A stretch of 64,000 bases of DNA, from the NCBI RefSeq assembly GCF_019311235.1, contig NZ_JAHWDF010000002.1, positions 248,001-312,000 on the forward strand, written 5' to 3'. The stretch is from Mesonia aestuariivivens (GTDB taxonomy: Bacteria > Bacteroidota > Bacteroidia > Flavobacteriales > Flavobacteriaceae). Under the pieces are notes generated by a model that had not been told where the DNA came from, ran no database searches, and saw nothing but the letters and a program-made list of their open reading frames with translations. Positions within the stretch are counted from its first letter, which is position 1. Each line of letters opens with the position of its first letter. Position numbers and translations under genes: made by a program. Below are positions 34,073 to 40,809 of this stretch, in pieces.

Positions 34073-34198
34073 TTATTTACCTTTACTATCACTTCTGTTA
34101 CTTCTCACGTGTGGCTTAACTTTTATTGTTTTACCTCCAACTTTTTTAGTATAACCAGGAATTCTGTTGTATTTTCTACCTTCTGAATCTTTTGCCAT
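34073..34198 (-). CDS. 41-residue basic protein with strong Shine-Dalgarno sequence
   Basis: On the minus strand an ATG at 34198 opens 41 codons ending at TAA (34073-34075). The product is very basic. It starts AKDSEGRKYNRIPGYTKKVG and ends KPHVRSNRSDSKGK, resembling the GYTR-x-x-G-x-x-V-x-x-H-x-R-S motif found at the ends of larger proteins in other bacteria. GAAAGGAGGTG lies 6 bases before the ATG, a near-perfect Shine-Dalgarno sequence, which is rare in this genome. No function is known. It may form an operon with the 309-residue gene or act as a leader. Confidence 0.7.
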   Translation of the reverse strand: MAKDSEGRKYNRIPGYTKKVGGKTIKVKPHVRSNRSDSKGK

Positions 34199-34204
34199 AT
34201 TTTA

Positions 34205-34215
34205 CACCTCCTTTC
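34205..34215 (-). promoter_or_regulatory. Near-perfect Shine-Dalgarno site of the 41-residue ORF
   Basis: Read on the minus strand the site is GAAAGGAGGTG, with 6 bases to the ATG. Most genes in this window have A-rich leaders without such a motif, so this site is unusual and supports the small ORF. Confidence 0.75.
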
Positions 34216-34257
34216 TAATTTTTTTTAATTATTTATGTAAATTGTTAACCATTAACC

Positions 34258-34284
34258 TTCTACATAATACTATTAACTGTAGAA
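34258..34284. promoter_or_regulatory. Inverted repeat in the divergent island promoter region
   Basis: TTCTACA (34258-34264) and TGTAGAA (34278-34284) are exact inverted copies with a 13-base spacer, midway between the divergent genes at 34198 and 34331. A second small stem, CCCCA-AAA-TGGGG, lies about 10 bases further right. They are candidate operators or a promoter for an alternative sigma factor. Confidence 0.45.
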
Positions 34285-34330
34285 AATAAAAGTTCCCCAA
34301 AATGGGGTAAAAAAAATATTTGCGATTAAT

Positions 34331-34981
34331 ATGATTATAGAAGATATTGGCAAATTCTTTGAATCCAACTCAAAAAAACTTGATAAAATCAGTAATGTTG
34401 AATGGAAGATTGCAATCAAAAAGTGTGAGAAACATTTGTTCTTCAAGCTAATGAATAAAACAAAGTATGGAGCACATACAGTTGAAAATTTGGGAATACC
34501 AGCTAAGGATTATTATTTAGAATATGCTTATTCTAGTATAATTGATGGTTTTTGGGAATGGAAAGACAGCTTTGACCTTACTGAACAGTTAATAAGAATT
34601 ATAGATAGTAGAATTTCTACAGTAGTTAAATCGTATAAAAATGCTAAAGAAAATGATGAAAAAAGAGAAGAAGAAGGTAAATATCCATTAAAGACAGTAA
34701 TAAGAAGTCAGGATATCGAAAATACATTTTATAACTTGCGGTCTGAGGACGAAGTTGATGAAACCGAGCTACTTGCAATAGAAGATGACTATAATAAAAT
34801 AGAGCTATTTGTAAATGAGAGTAAGGACGATGATATTAAAACGTTTTGGGAATGCACAAAAGAAGGATATAAAAGAGCTGAAATAGCTGAAATTATGGAA
34901 GTAACACCAAAACAACTAGATAAGATTAAAGAGAAATTTTTAAGGCAAACAAGAAAACAAATCGAGAAAAATGGAAACTAA
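34331..34981 (+). CDS. Sigma-70-family-like (ECF-type) factor of the island operon
   Basis: This 216-residue protein has a region-2-like segment at about 50-100 (LGIPAKDYYLEYAYSSIIDG followed by FWEWKDSF and LIRIIDSRISTVVKSYK). The C-terminal region-4-like helix-turn-helix is YKRAEIAEIMEVTPKQLDKI followed by KEKFLRQTRK. The linker is acidic and variable. This is the layout of a compact extracytoplasmic-function-like sigma factor, but it is very divergent, so DNA binding is more certain than promoter recognition. Its stop overlaps the next gene by 11 bases. It probably directs transcription of the island, including the divergent pair. Confidence 0.75.
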   Translation: MIIEDIGKFFESNSKKLDKISNVEWKIAIKKCEKHLFFKLMNKTKYGAHTVENLGIPAKDYYLEYAYSSIIDGFWEWKDSFDLTEQLIRIIDSRISTVVKSYKNAKENDEKREEEGKYPLKTVIRSQDIENTFYNLRSEDEVDETELLAIEDDYNKIELFVNESKDDDIKTFWECTKEGYKRAEIAEIMEVTPKQLDKIKEKFLRQTRKQIEKNGN

Positions 34982-35372
34982 TAAAGCATTAAAAGCGTTA
35001 GATAATCTTTATGGTTTACTATTAGAAATGAATTACCATAAAGAACCAATAGATTTTTTAAGTGAAATAGAGGAAGATGATGTTTTTGTTTCTAAACATT
35101 TAAGAAATGTTATGCTAAGGCGTTCTAAAACTAAAGCACTCTTAGTACAAAATAAGTACAAAAAATTAAGAGAAGAATTTTTACGTCTTAAAGAGTATGG
35201 TTTTGAAAAATTACAAGAACTATTGACCCCAAAAGAAAAAATAGAATTGCAACCTCTATTTAATAAATTTAAAGAGTTAGAAGAAAAAGATGAAATAGAT
35301 ATCAATGAAGACCAAGATTTTTTAATCTTCATTTCTAAGATTAAAGATAAAATTGACGATGATGAATCTTAA
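34971..35372 (+). CDS. Unknown 133-residue protein between sigma-like and ImmA/IrrE genes
   Basis: An all-helical, highly charged protein. The basic centre, LRRSKTKALLVQNKYKKLRE, is followed by an acidic C-terminus (EEKDEIDINEDQDF and KDKIDDDES). No known domain was recognised. It overlaps both neighbours (11 bases upstream, 14 bases downstream), so the three are translated from one message in fixed stoichiometry. By position it could be an anti-sigma factor or an adaptor cleaved by the protease; this is inference only. Confidence 0.65.
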   Translation: METNKALKALDNLYGLLLEMNYHKEPIDFLSEIEEDDVFVSKHLRNVMLRRSKTKALLVQNKYKKLREEFLRLKEYGFEKLQELLTPKEKIELQPLFNKFKELEEKDEIDINEDQDFLIFISKIKDKIDDDES

Positions 35373-36135
35373 TAAGCCTCAAAAAGAAGCAAATAAATTA
35401 TTAGATTCATTAGGATGGGCAAAACCAGGAGATTTAACATTAACAGAAATTGCTTATGCCTCTAATGCAGATGTGAAAGAGTCAGACTTAGGTGGTTCAA
35501 GAGGTCGGATTTTAATGAATGGAGACTCAGCTATAATAACAATAGATTCAAAAGTCAAATTAGAGTCTAAACGAAATTTTATTCTTGCTCACGAAATTGG
35601 CCATTTGATTTTGCATAAAAAAATAACGCCTCTTTTTTCAGATACTAATAAAACACTAAGCGAATGGTATGCAAAGGGAAAACACGAAATTGAAGCAAAT
35701 CAATTTGCTTCTGAATTATTAATGCCTAGCCATTTATTTAAGCCAAAAGTTAATGGCAAAACATTAACTTTAGATTTAATTAGAGAAACTGCAGATTTTT
35801 TTGGAACTTCTCAAACTGCTACTTTATTAAAATATAAGGATTTAGGTGATTTTTCAGTTTCTATAATCTATATGGAAGATGGTATTGTACAATGGAAAAC
35901 TGAATCTAACGATTTTCCTTTAAAATTTTTGCAAAAAGGGAGTAATGCTCCAGAAGGTTCTGTTGCAGGAGACTTCTTTAAAGGTAGAGACTTAGAAGAA
36001 GAGCCAGTATTAGTAGAAGCGATTGAATGGTTCCCTGAAGATTTTGAAATAGAGAATCATTTAACAACTGAATTGTATGAACATAATTTTAGAATAGGTT
36101 CAAACGGATTATTATGCTGTTTATGGATGCAATAA
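35359..36135 (+). CDS. ImmA/IrrE-family zinc metallopeptidase
   Basis: The N-terminal part precedes the zinc-protease motif HEIGHLILHK (residues about 78-87), with a third ligand Glu in HEIEANQFASELLMP (near 110-125). A winged-helix-like region follows (LIRETADFFGTSQTATLLKY) and then a C-terminal beta domain ending in Cys-Cys. ImmA/IrrE proteins cleave repressors such as ImmR or DdrO and so activate mobile-element or stress genes. ATG codons at 35359 and 35362 are both possible; the start lies inside the preceding gene. The likely target is a protein of this operon or the XRE regulator nearby. Confidence 0.9.
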   Translation: MMNLNKPQKEANKLLDSLGWAKPGDLTLTEIAYASNADVKESDLGGSRGRILMNGDSAIITIDSKVKLESKRNFILAHEIGHLILHKKITPLFSDTNKTLSEWYAKGKHEIEANQFASELLMPSHLFKPKVNGKTLTLDLIRETADFFGTSQTATLLKYKDLGDFSVSIIYMEDGIVQWKTESNDFPLKFLQKGSNAPEGSVAGDFFKGRDLEEEPVLVEAIEWFPEDFEIENHLTTELYEHNFRIGSNGLLCCLWMQ

Positions 36136-36146
36136 TTTTATTAAAA

Positions 36147-36344
36147 TTATTCAAGTTTCCCTGTTCCATAATTAACACGCTTCTTAAAGTCAATCACTTC
36201 ATCCTTTAATTTCTTATTAGCATTTTCAATAAGTTCATTTTGAAGTTTCATAATACGTAACAAGTCGTGAATGGCGTTTAAATTATCTAGTTGAGTATAT
36301 ACGATTTTTTCAAGGTCGGCTTTGGTGTATTTAGGATATGGCAT
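36147..36344 (-). CDS. Hypothetical coiled-coil protein, 65 residues
   Basis: The protein begins PYPKYTKADLEKIVYTQLDN and continues as a long helix with heptad-like leucines (LLRIMKLQNELIENANKKLKD). It is probably a short dimerising helical protein. It is convergent with the protease gene, 11 bases after its stop, and divergent from the XRE regulator. No function is known. Confidence 0.6.
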   Translation of the reverse strand: MPYPKYTKADLEKIVYTQLDNLNAIHDLLRIMKLQNELIENANKKLKDEVIDFKKRVNYGTGKLE

Positions 36345-36404
36345 AAAATTTGAAATAAAGTTATTAACAACAAAAATTTAATTAAAAATTACATTTATAT
36401 AATT

Positions 36405-36423
36405 TTAACTTATATAAAGTTAA
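36405..36423. promoter_or_regulatory. 19-bp palindrome, candidate operator of the XRE regulator
   Basis: TTAACTT-ATATA-AAGTTAA is a perfect palindrome in the intergenic region between the divergent small gene (start 36344) and the XRE gene (start 36539). Related AACTTAT words follow at 36427-36436 and 36479-36487. Confidence 0.5.
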
Positions 36424-36538
36424 TTCAAACTTATAAATTAAATTTTAAAAACACAAGTTTAGATTACTAAAATTCAACTTAAACTTATGTTTTGATAAGT
36501 ATGTATTATATATTTAAGGTGGAATACATCAAATAATT

Positions 36539-36745
36539 ATGACAATAGAAAGGATAAATAGAATAAAAGAAGTTCTGGTGATTCAAGGAAAATCGCAGGT
36601 ATGGCTTGCGGAAGAACTTGGAAAAAGCACGACTTCTGTAACCGCTATTTGCAATAATAAATCACAACCTCATTTAAAAGATTTAAAAAGGATTGCAGAA
36701 ATACTTGATGTAGATATTAGAGAGTTATTAGTTCCTACAAAATGA
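36539..36745 (+). CDS. XRE-family (Cro/C1-type) transcriptional regulator
   Basis: A 68-residue single-domain helix-turn-helix protein. KSQVWLAEELGKSTTSVTAI forms helices 2 and 3, and HLKDLKRIAEILDVDIRELL is the typical Cro/C1 tail. It probably binds the palindrome at 36405-36423 and represses its own operon, as such pairs often do. It overlaps the next gene by 4 bases (ATGA), so the two form a translationally coupled pair. Confidence 0.9.
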   Translation: MTIERINRIKEVLVIQGKSQVWLAEELGKSTTSVTAICNNKSQPHLKDLKRIAEILDVDIRELLVPTK

Positions 36746-37152
36746 TTGCCTTAGAGTTCCTAAAATCAGAATTAAAGAAACATAGTATAGAATTAACCGC
36801 CAAACCCGATGGGAGGGAAGGGGTTGATTTTTTAATAGGAAAACACCAAATATACTTACAACCGCTAGACTTAGATACTATAAAACAGAGTGTTAAAATT
36901 CCAAAGCAAGATTTAGGAGAACTAAACGATAACTTATTTATCGCTTTAGTTTTAATCATAGAAAAACAACCCAGAGTTGTGTATTTAATTTCATCTAAGC
37001 AATTACGAGATTCTACTAACAATTACTTTATAAATAACGAAGTGAGTTTAATGCCTAGTTTATCTAATTGGGAGATTAAAATATCAAGCAAATCCATTGA
37101 AGAGCTTGAAAAATATGCTTTAAACAATATGATTAATAAACTAAAAGTTTAG
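36742..37152 (+). CDS. Unknown 136-residue protein coupled to the XRE regulator
   Basis: The sequence contains VDFLIGKHQIYLQPLDLDTI, KIPKQDLGELNDNLFIALVL and VVYLISSKQL. These mixed strands and helices resemble a degenerate PD-(D/E)xK-like core, although the lysine expected in the third position is not clear (LQPLD instead of QxK). I recall similar sequences as stand-alone unnamed proteins in Bacteroidota, often beside XRE regulators. It could be an inactive nuclease-like partner. The 4-base overlap with the regulator gene suggests a functional pair. Confidence 0.6.
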   Translation: MIALEFLKSELKKHSIELTAKPDGREGVDFLIGKHQIYLQPLDLDTIKQSVKIPKQDLGELNDNLFIALVLIIEKQPRVVYLISSKQLRDSTNNYFINNEVSLMPSLSNWEIKISSKSIEELEKYALNNMINKLKV

Positions 37153-37337
37153 TTATATATTATTATGTAAAATAGTAGCAGTGCGTTTTTACCCAGATGA
37201 AGCGTTGGCAAAACGGCCTCAGAAAACTTTGTTTAAAACAATAGGTGAATGAGCGTACATATTTTAGAGGGCTAGCAATAGATACTCTTAATAATCTAAG
37301 AATTTTAAAGCAAGTTCTAAGCAATCTTAATGAGTTA

Positions 37338-37357
37338 CGATGTTTTCTAAAATATAG
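37338..37357 (+). repeat. Island-flanking direct repeat, right copy
   Basis: CGATGTTTTCTAAAATATAG is identical to 31330-31349, with weaker similarity continuing to about 37376. Confidence 0.65.
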
Positions 37358-37904
37358 CGACTGAGCCGTACATTGTTTCCAAAGGTTTGTGCAGCCTTGA
37401 TTTTTTTGTTTCTTTTTGTATCAAGACAAAAAGATATGCAAACACTTAAAAATTTAAATAAAAGCACAATTAGAACAAGTGTATAGAAATTTTAGAGCGT
37501 GGATTAGAGCCAGGAAAAATTTTATACTCTTGTGGCTAGCTTGCGAGAATGGCGTAGAAAAAAATTTTACGGGATTTTCCTTGAATACGAGAATTATAAT
37601 TAATAGCAAAAGGTTTAGCTTTTTTTGGTGTGGCCAAGCGGTGGCAAATTGAGTTTAAAAATAAATGCCATAAAGCATTTAATTTTTTAAAAACAATAAA
37701 GCGGTTGGGCGCGGCAATTTTACATAGCGTCTAATTATAGTACAAACAGCAGAATGTTTCTTATTCAGTACTAAACCCAAGAGCCTAATGTTTAATGACC
37801 CCAGTACTACAGTTTATTGTGTATTCAAGACTTTCTGGGATATTTTACATAATATGGAATTATAGCTTACGAATATAAAAGAAATTCAGGTCGTAAAATG
37901 GCTG

Positions 37905-37963
37905 TAACATAATTGTTGACGATATAAAACACTGACGTGTTAGTTATATCTACAATTATGTTA
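37905..37963. repeat. Long imperfect inverted repeat (12-bp perfect outer arms)
   Basis: TAACATAATTGT (37905-37916) and ACAATTATGTTA (37952-37963) are exact complements. Inside, GATATAA and TTATATC extend the stem around an AACAC/GTGTT pair. GTAAAATG words outside the arms (37894 and the complement near 37981) suggest the unit may be longer. Confidence 0.6.
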
Positions 37964-38068
37964 AATACACTGTATTCGTCATTTTACTCGAATATTATAT
38001 TTGTACTATAATTTATATTATGTAAAATAGAATTTTTTGTAGTAGAATACTATAAAATAATTTAATTC

Positions 38069-38587
38069 TTACTCTTCTTTTTCATCTGTTCCAGAGATAG
38101 TTCCATCGTAAGAAATATTGTCTCGCTGACTAGTCGTTACATGCGTATGAACATTATGATTAGGATAAATAGTAATCTTAAATTGATAGTGTTCCGTTTT
38201 TGCGCTGGTTTTAAAATTTATTGTATATTCTTCTTCGTTATTTTTGATTATTTCTAAGTTTTCTGGAACACCTTCAAATTCGATACCACTAGCGGTTCCA
38301 TAATCGCCACCAAATTGGCGAACGCCAAAATATGGTAAGAAAACTTCTACTTGGTCTCCATATATTTTAATAAAATTAGGATTTCCTATTAAAGAAATTT
38401 GTTGTCCACGTAAAGGATTCATCCAACGATGTTCAATTTGAAAAGTAGAATCTTGCATCCACTTGTTAAGTTGTTTTTTTTGTAGTGATTCTTGCTGTAT
38501 TTTTTGTTGCCCGGCGCAGCTTAACAACAGAGATACAAAGATTATAACACCTAAAAATGAAGTAAACTTTGATGGAAATGTTTTCAT
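38069..38587 (-). CDS. DUF4251 lipoprotein
   Basis: The signal peptide ends in a lipobox (SLLLSCAGQQ, Cys near residue 24). The mature part has FQIEHRWMNPLRGQQISLIG, then VEVFLPYFGVRQFGGDYG and an ISYDGTI end, which is the DUF4251 family pattern. These are periplasmic or outer-membrane-associated proteins of unknown function, common in Bacteroidota. The gene ends close to the island's right flank and marks the return to core genome. Confidence 0.9.
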   Translation of the reverse strand: MKTFPSKFTSFLGVIIFVSLLLSCAGQQKIQQESLQKKQLNKWMQDSTFQIEHRWMNPLRGQQISLIGNPNFIKIYGDQVEVFLPYFGVRQFGGDYGTASGIEFEGVPENLEIIKNNEEEYTINFKTSAKTEHYQFKITIYPNHNVHTHVTTSQRDNISYDGTISGTDEKEE

Positions 38588-38733
38588 CTTCTTGATTTTT
38601 AATTAAAATACGACTATTATTTAAAGTTTGTTATCTTTTGATAAAGCCTTAACATCATAAGAATTTACAGAAGAAAAATAATTTAGATAAATTGCAATCT
38701 TATAGGCTTAGTGGTCTTAAATTTTGAATAAAA

Positions 38734-39069
38734 ATGATTGTATGTAAAAATGAATTAAAGCTCTTAGTTTTCCTTTTAAGTTTCATATTGGTTGTTGCTT
38801 GCCAAAAAGAAAATACAATAGTGAAGAGAAAAGCATTAATCATAAACAAATCTAAACTATCAAATCAAGAACTGCAGTATACTTATAGTTTCGTGTATAA
38901 AGAAGATACTTTAATACGAAAATTTAAAACCTCATTTTCTAAAGTTACAATCCCCTATCAAGTTGGCGATAGTATTCTACTTTATCATGAAGCGGATAAA
39001 AAATTTAATGTATTAAAGACAGAAATTTATTCTTCTTTTCAGTGGCATAAAGATTCTCGTGTACACTAA
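38734..39069 (+). CDS. Hypothetical lipoprotein, 111 residues
   Basis: A short hydrophobic signal (LLVFLLSFILVVACQKEN) with a lipobox Cys near residue 23 suggests membrane anchoring. The rest is a small beta-rich domain (TYSFVYKEDTLIRKFKTSF, then VGDSILLYHEADKKFN). I recognise no family. It is convergent with the next gene and overlaps it by 4 bases at the stop codons. Confidence 0.7.
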   Translation: MIVCKNELKLLVFLLSFILVVACQKENTIVKRKALIINKSKLSNQELQYTYSFVYKEDTLIRKFKTSFSKVTIPYQVGDSILLYHEADKKFNVLKTEIYSSFQWHKDSRVH

Positions 39070-39719
39070 TCTTTATCGGTTTTAACTACGATAAAAGAAG
39101 CTTTATAACCAGTAGCTAAATTCCAAATGTTAGAAGTTATAATTCTCCCACTTTCATCAATTACTTTAAATTCTGCAGTATTAGGTCCAGATTGCCCCTG
39201 ATTTAAAGCTTCTACTTCTATTTTGTTAAATCCTTGTTTTAAGTCCAAATATACGGTTGTATACTTAGCTACTAGGTTAATTTTATCAACCACTACTTCT
39301 CCATCTTTATAAACCCTAACCATATCACCATCAATCGCTTGATGATCCCTACAAATCACTTTTATTTGTCCACTTTTCGTTTTAAAATCACCTAAATATA
39401 AATTTTTCTTATACTTGTCTGCCATTTCTTTTTCAGGTTCTTGCTTTAAGTACTTAGGATCAAAATCTATTTCAGGATCAATAAATCCTTCATTTTCGGT
39501 AATATCCATTTTTTCTTCCTTCTCCTCTAGCCTTGCGGACTGTGGTCTTCTGTAAAAACTATTATTTTTAGTACTTAAGCTAGGCGCCGTTCTACTACTT
39601 GAATTTAATTGTCTGGGGGTACTTAAGCTATTTCCGTTAGATATAGTGTTTGGACTATCTAATTGAGCAAAGCCTACATAGCTTAAAAATAAAAAAATGA
39701 ATAAAATGATATTTTTCAT
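39066..39719 (-). CDS. Secreted Bacteroidota hypothetical protein
   Basis: A signal peptide (NIILFIFLFLSYVGFAQLD) is followed by a Ser/Asn-rich linker, an acidic stretch and then a compact beta domain from about residue 105 (GDFKTKSGQIKVICRDHQAI). That domain ends with a VYKDGEVVVDKINL pattern and NTAEFKVIDESGR. The C-terminal half resembles an immunoglobulin-like domain. I recall this two-part layout in flavobacterial secreted proteins of unknown role. The gene is divergent from the OmpA-family lipoprotein gene at 39920. Confidence 0.75.
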   Translation of the reverse strand: MKNIILFIFLFLSYVGFAQLDSPNTISNGNSLSTPRQLNSSSRTAPSLSTKNNSFYRRPQSARLEEKEEKMDITENEGFIDPEIDFDPKYLKQEPEKEMADKYKKNLYLGDFKTKSGQIKVICRDHQAIDGDMVRVYKDGEVVVDKINLVAKYTTVYLDLKQGFNKIEVEALNQGQSGPNTAEFKVIDESGRIITSNIWNLATGYKASFIVVKTDKD

Positions 39720-39919
39720 AAGTAAAGGGTAAAATTTGAATGTACTAATTTAAGATAATATTAATGTTTTAGAATCAATAATCTTACCAAAGATATGTTT
39801 TGAATAGGGTTGTGTAAAATTTCTACAAGTCACTTTTAACAAAACTATAAGTTTTCTGAAAGAAAATTTAAGAATGTAAACCTCTTAGTTTGTTTTCAGT
39901 AAAACTCAATAAAATTTAA

Positions 39920-40750
39920 ATGATGAAAAAAGTAATGTTGATTTCAGCAGTTTCGCTAAGTCTTGTATTAGGTTCTTGTGTTTCTAAAAAGAAATATACA
40001 GAAATTGAAAACGAATTGGACAATACGCGTAGCGAATTAATGAAAACCAGAGTGGCTAAAGAAGATTGCGAAGAAAAATATGGCAAGGTTCAAGAACAAG
40101 TCTCTAATTATTATGCTAAAATAAATTCTTTACAAGAAGAAAGTGATCAAAAATTAGAAATGGTCGATAATATTGCCGCAATGTCGGTAAAGTCTAAAGA
40201 AGCTATGCGCAAGACCTTAGCAAAAGTTGATCCTGAAAAATTAAAAGGAGTTGAAACTTTAAGTGATTCGATTGATGTAGCTATTTCTTACAATTTGACG
40301 CAATCTTTAAATGAAGGAGAAGATGAGGGAATTGATATTCACGTAGACCAAACTGTTGTGCAGATTACTATTTCTGATGAATTATTATTTAAAAGTGGAA
40401 GTTACTGGGTGAATCCAAGAGCTAATAGGCTTCTAGAAAAAATAGCTAAAGTAGTAAAGTCTGAGCCTTCTATGGAAGTGTTGGTAGAAGGCCATACTGA
40501 TAACCAAACGATCGTGAAAGATTCTTACTTAGAAGATAACTGGGATTTAAGTGTGCGTAGAGCAACTTCTATTGTAAGAGTTTTACAAGATAAATATAAA
40601 GTTGATGGAAAACAATTAATTGCTTCTGGACGTAGTAGTTATATGCCTTTAGAAGACAACTCTACAGCTGAAGGTAGAGAAAGTAACCGAAGAACTCGTA
40701 TTGTAATTTTACCAAACTTAGATAAGTTTTTAGCAATGTTAGAATCTTAA
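39920..40750 (+). CDS. OmpA-family lipoprotein with coiled coil
   Basis: The lipobox signal (VSLSLVLGSCVSKKK, Cys near residue 20) is followed by a coiled-coil helix (about 25-80). The OmpA/MotB-like peptidoglycan-binding domain then spans about 155-265, with MEVLVEGHTDN and NWDLSVRRATSIVRVL plus SNRRTRIVI. It probably links the outer membrane to peptidoglycan. A start at the first or second ATG (39920 or 39923) is possible. A strong bidirectional terminator follows. Confidence 0.93.
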   Translation: MMKKVMLISAVSLSLVLGSCVSKKKYTEIENELDNTRSELMKTRVAKEDCEEKYGKVQEQVSNYYAKINSLQEESDQKLEMVDNIAAMSVKSKEAMRKTLAKVDPEKLKGVETLSDSIDVAISYNLTQSLNEGEDEGIDIHVDQTVVQITISDELLFKSGSYWVNPRANRLLEKIAKVVKSEPSMEVLVEGHTDNQTIVKDSYLEDNWDLSVRRATSIVRVLQDKYKVDGKQLIASGRSSYMPLEDNSTAEGRESNRRTRIVILPNLDKFLAMLES

Positions 40751-40773
40751 TTGATCCCTAAGATTGCTATAAT

Positions 40774-40809
40774 AAAAAAGCCGCTGAAATTTTCAGCGGC
40801 TTTTTTTTA
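40774..40809. terminator. Bidirectional terminator between OmpA lipoprotein and DEAD-box gene
   Basis: AAGCCGCTGAAA and TTTCAGCGGCTT form a long stem with a tiny loop between an A-run and a T-run. A nearly identical hairpin occurs at 45042. Confidence 0.92.

Larger units (their letters stand above)
37153..38068. other. Gene-poor right flank of the accessory island
   Basis: About 0.9 kb without a credible gene. It holds the right copy of the 20-bp direct repeat (37338-37357), an AGAAATTTTAGAGC word shared with the 23.9-kb element (37485-37498), and a long imperfect inverted repeat (37905-37963). The local sequence is degenerate-looking with scattered GC-richer words. Confidence 0.6.

Noticed and set aside
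35033-35332. Minus-strand frame opposite the 133-residue island gene
   Set aside because: The plus-strand gene overlaps both neighbours in an operon pattern; the opposite frame is Ser/Leu-rich, typical of a shadow of a Lys/Glu-rich gene.
36735-37022. Minus-strand frame opposite the 136-residue gene
   Set aside because: The ATGA overlap with the XRE gene supports the plus-strand reading; the opposite frame has no domain.
37905-37963. Integron attC site
   Set aside because: The arms do not contain clear attC R and L boxes in the right order, and there is no cassette array or IntI, so it is only recorded as an inverted repeat.
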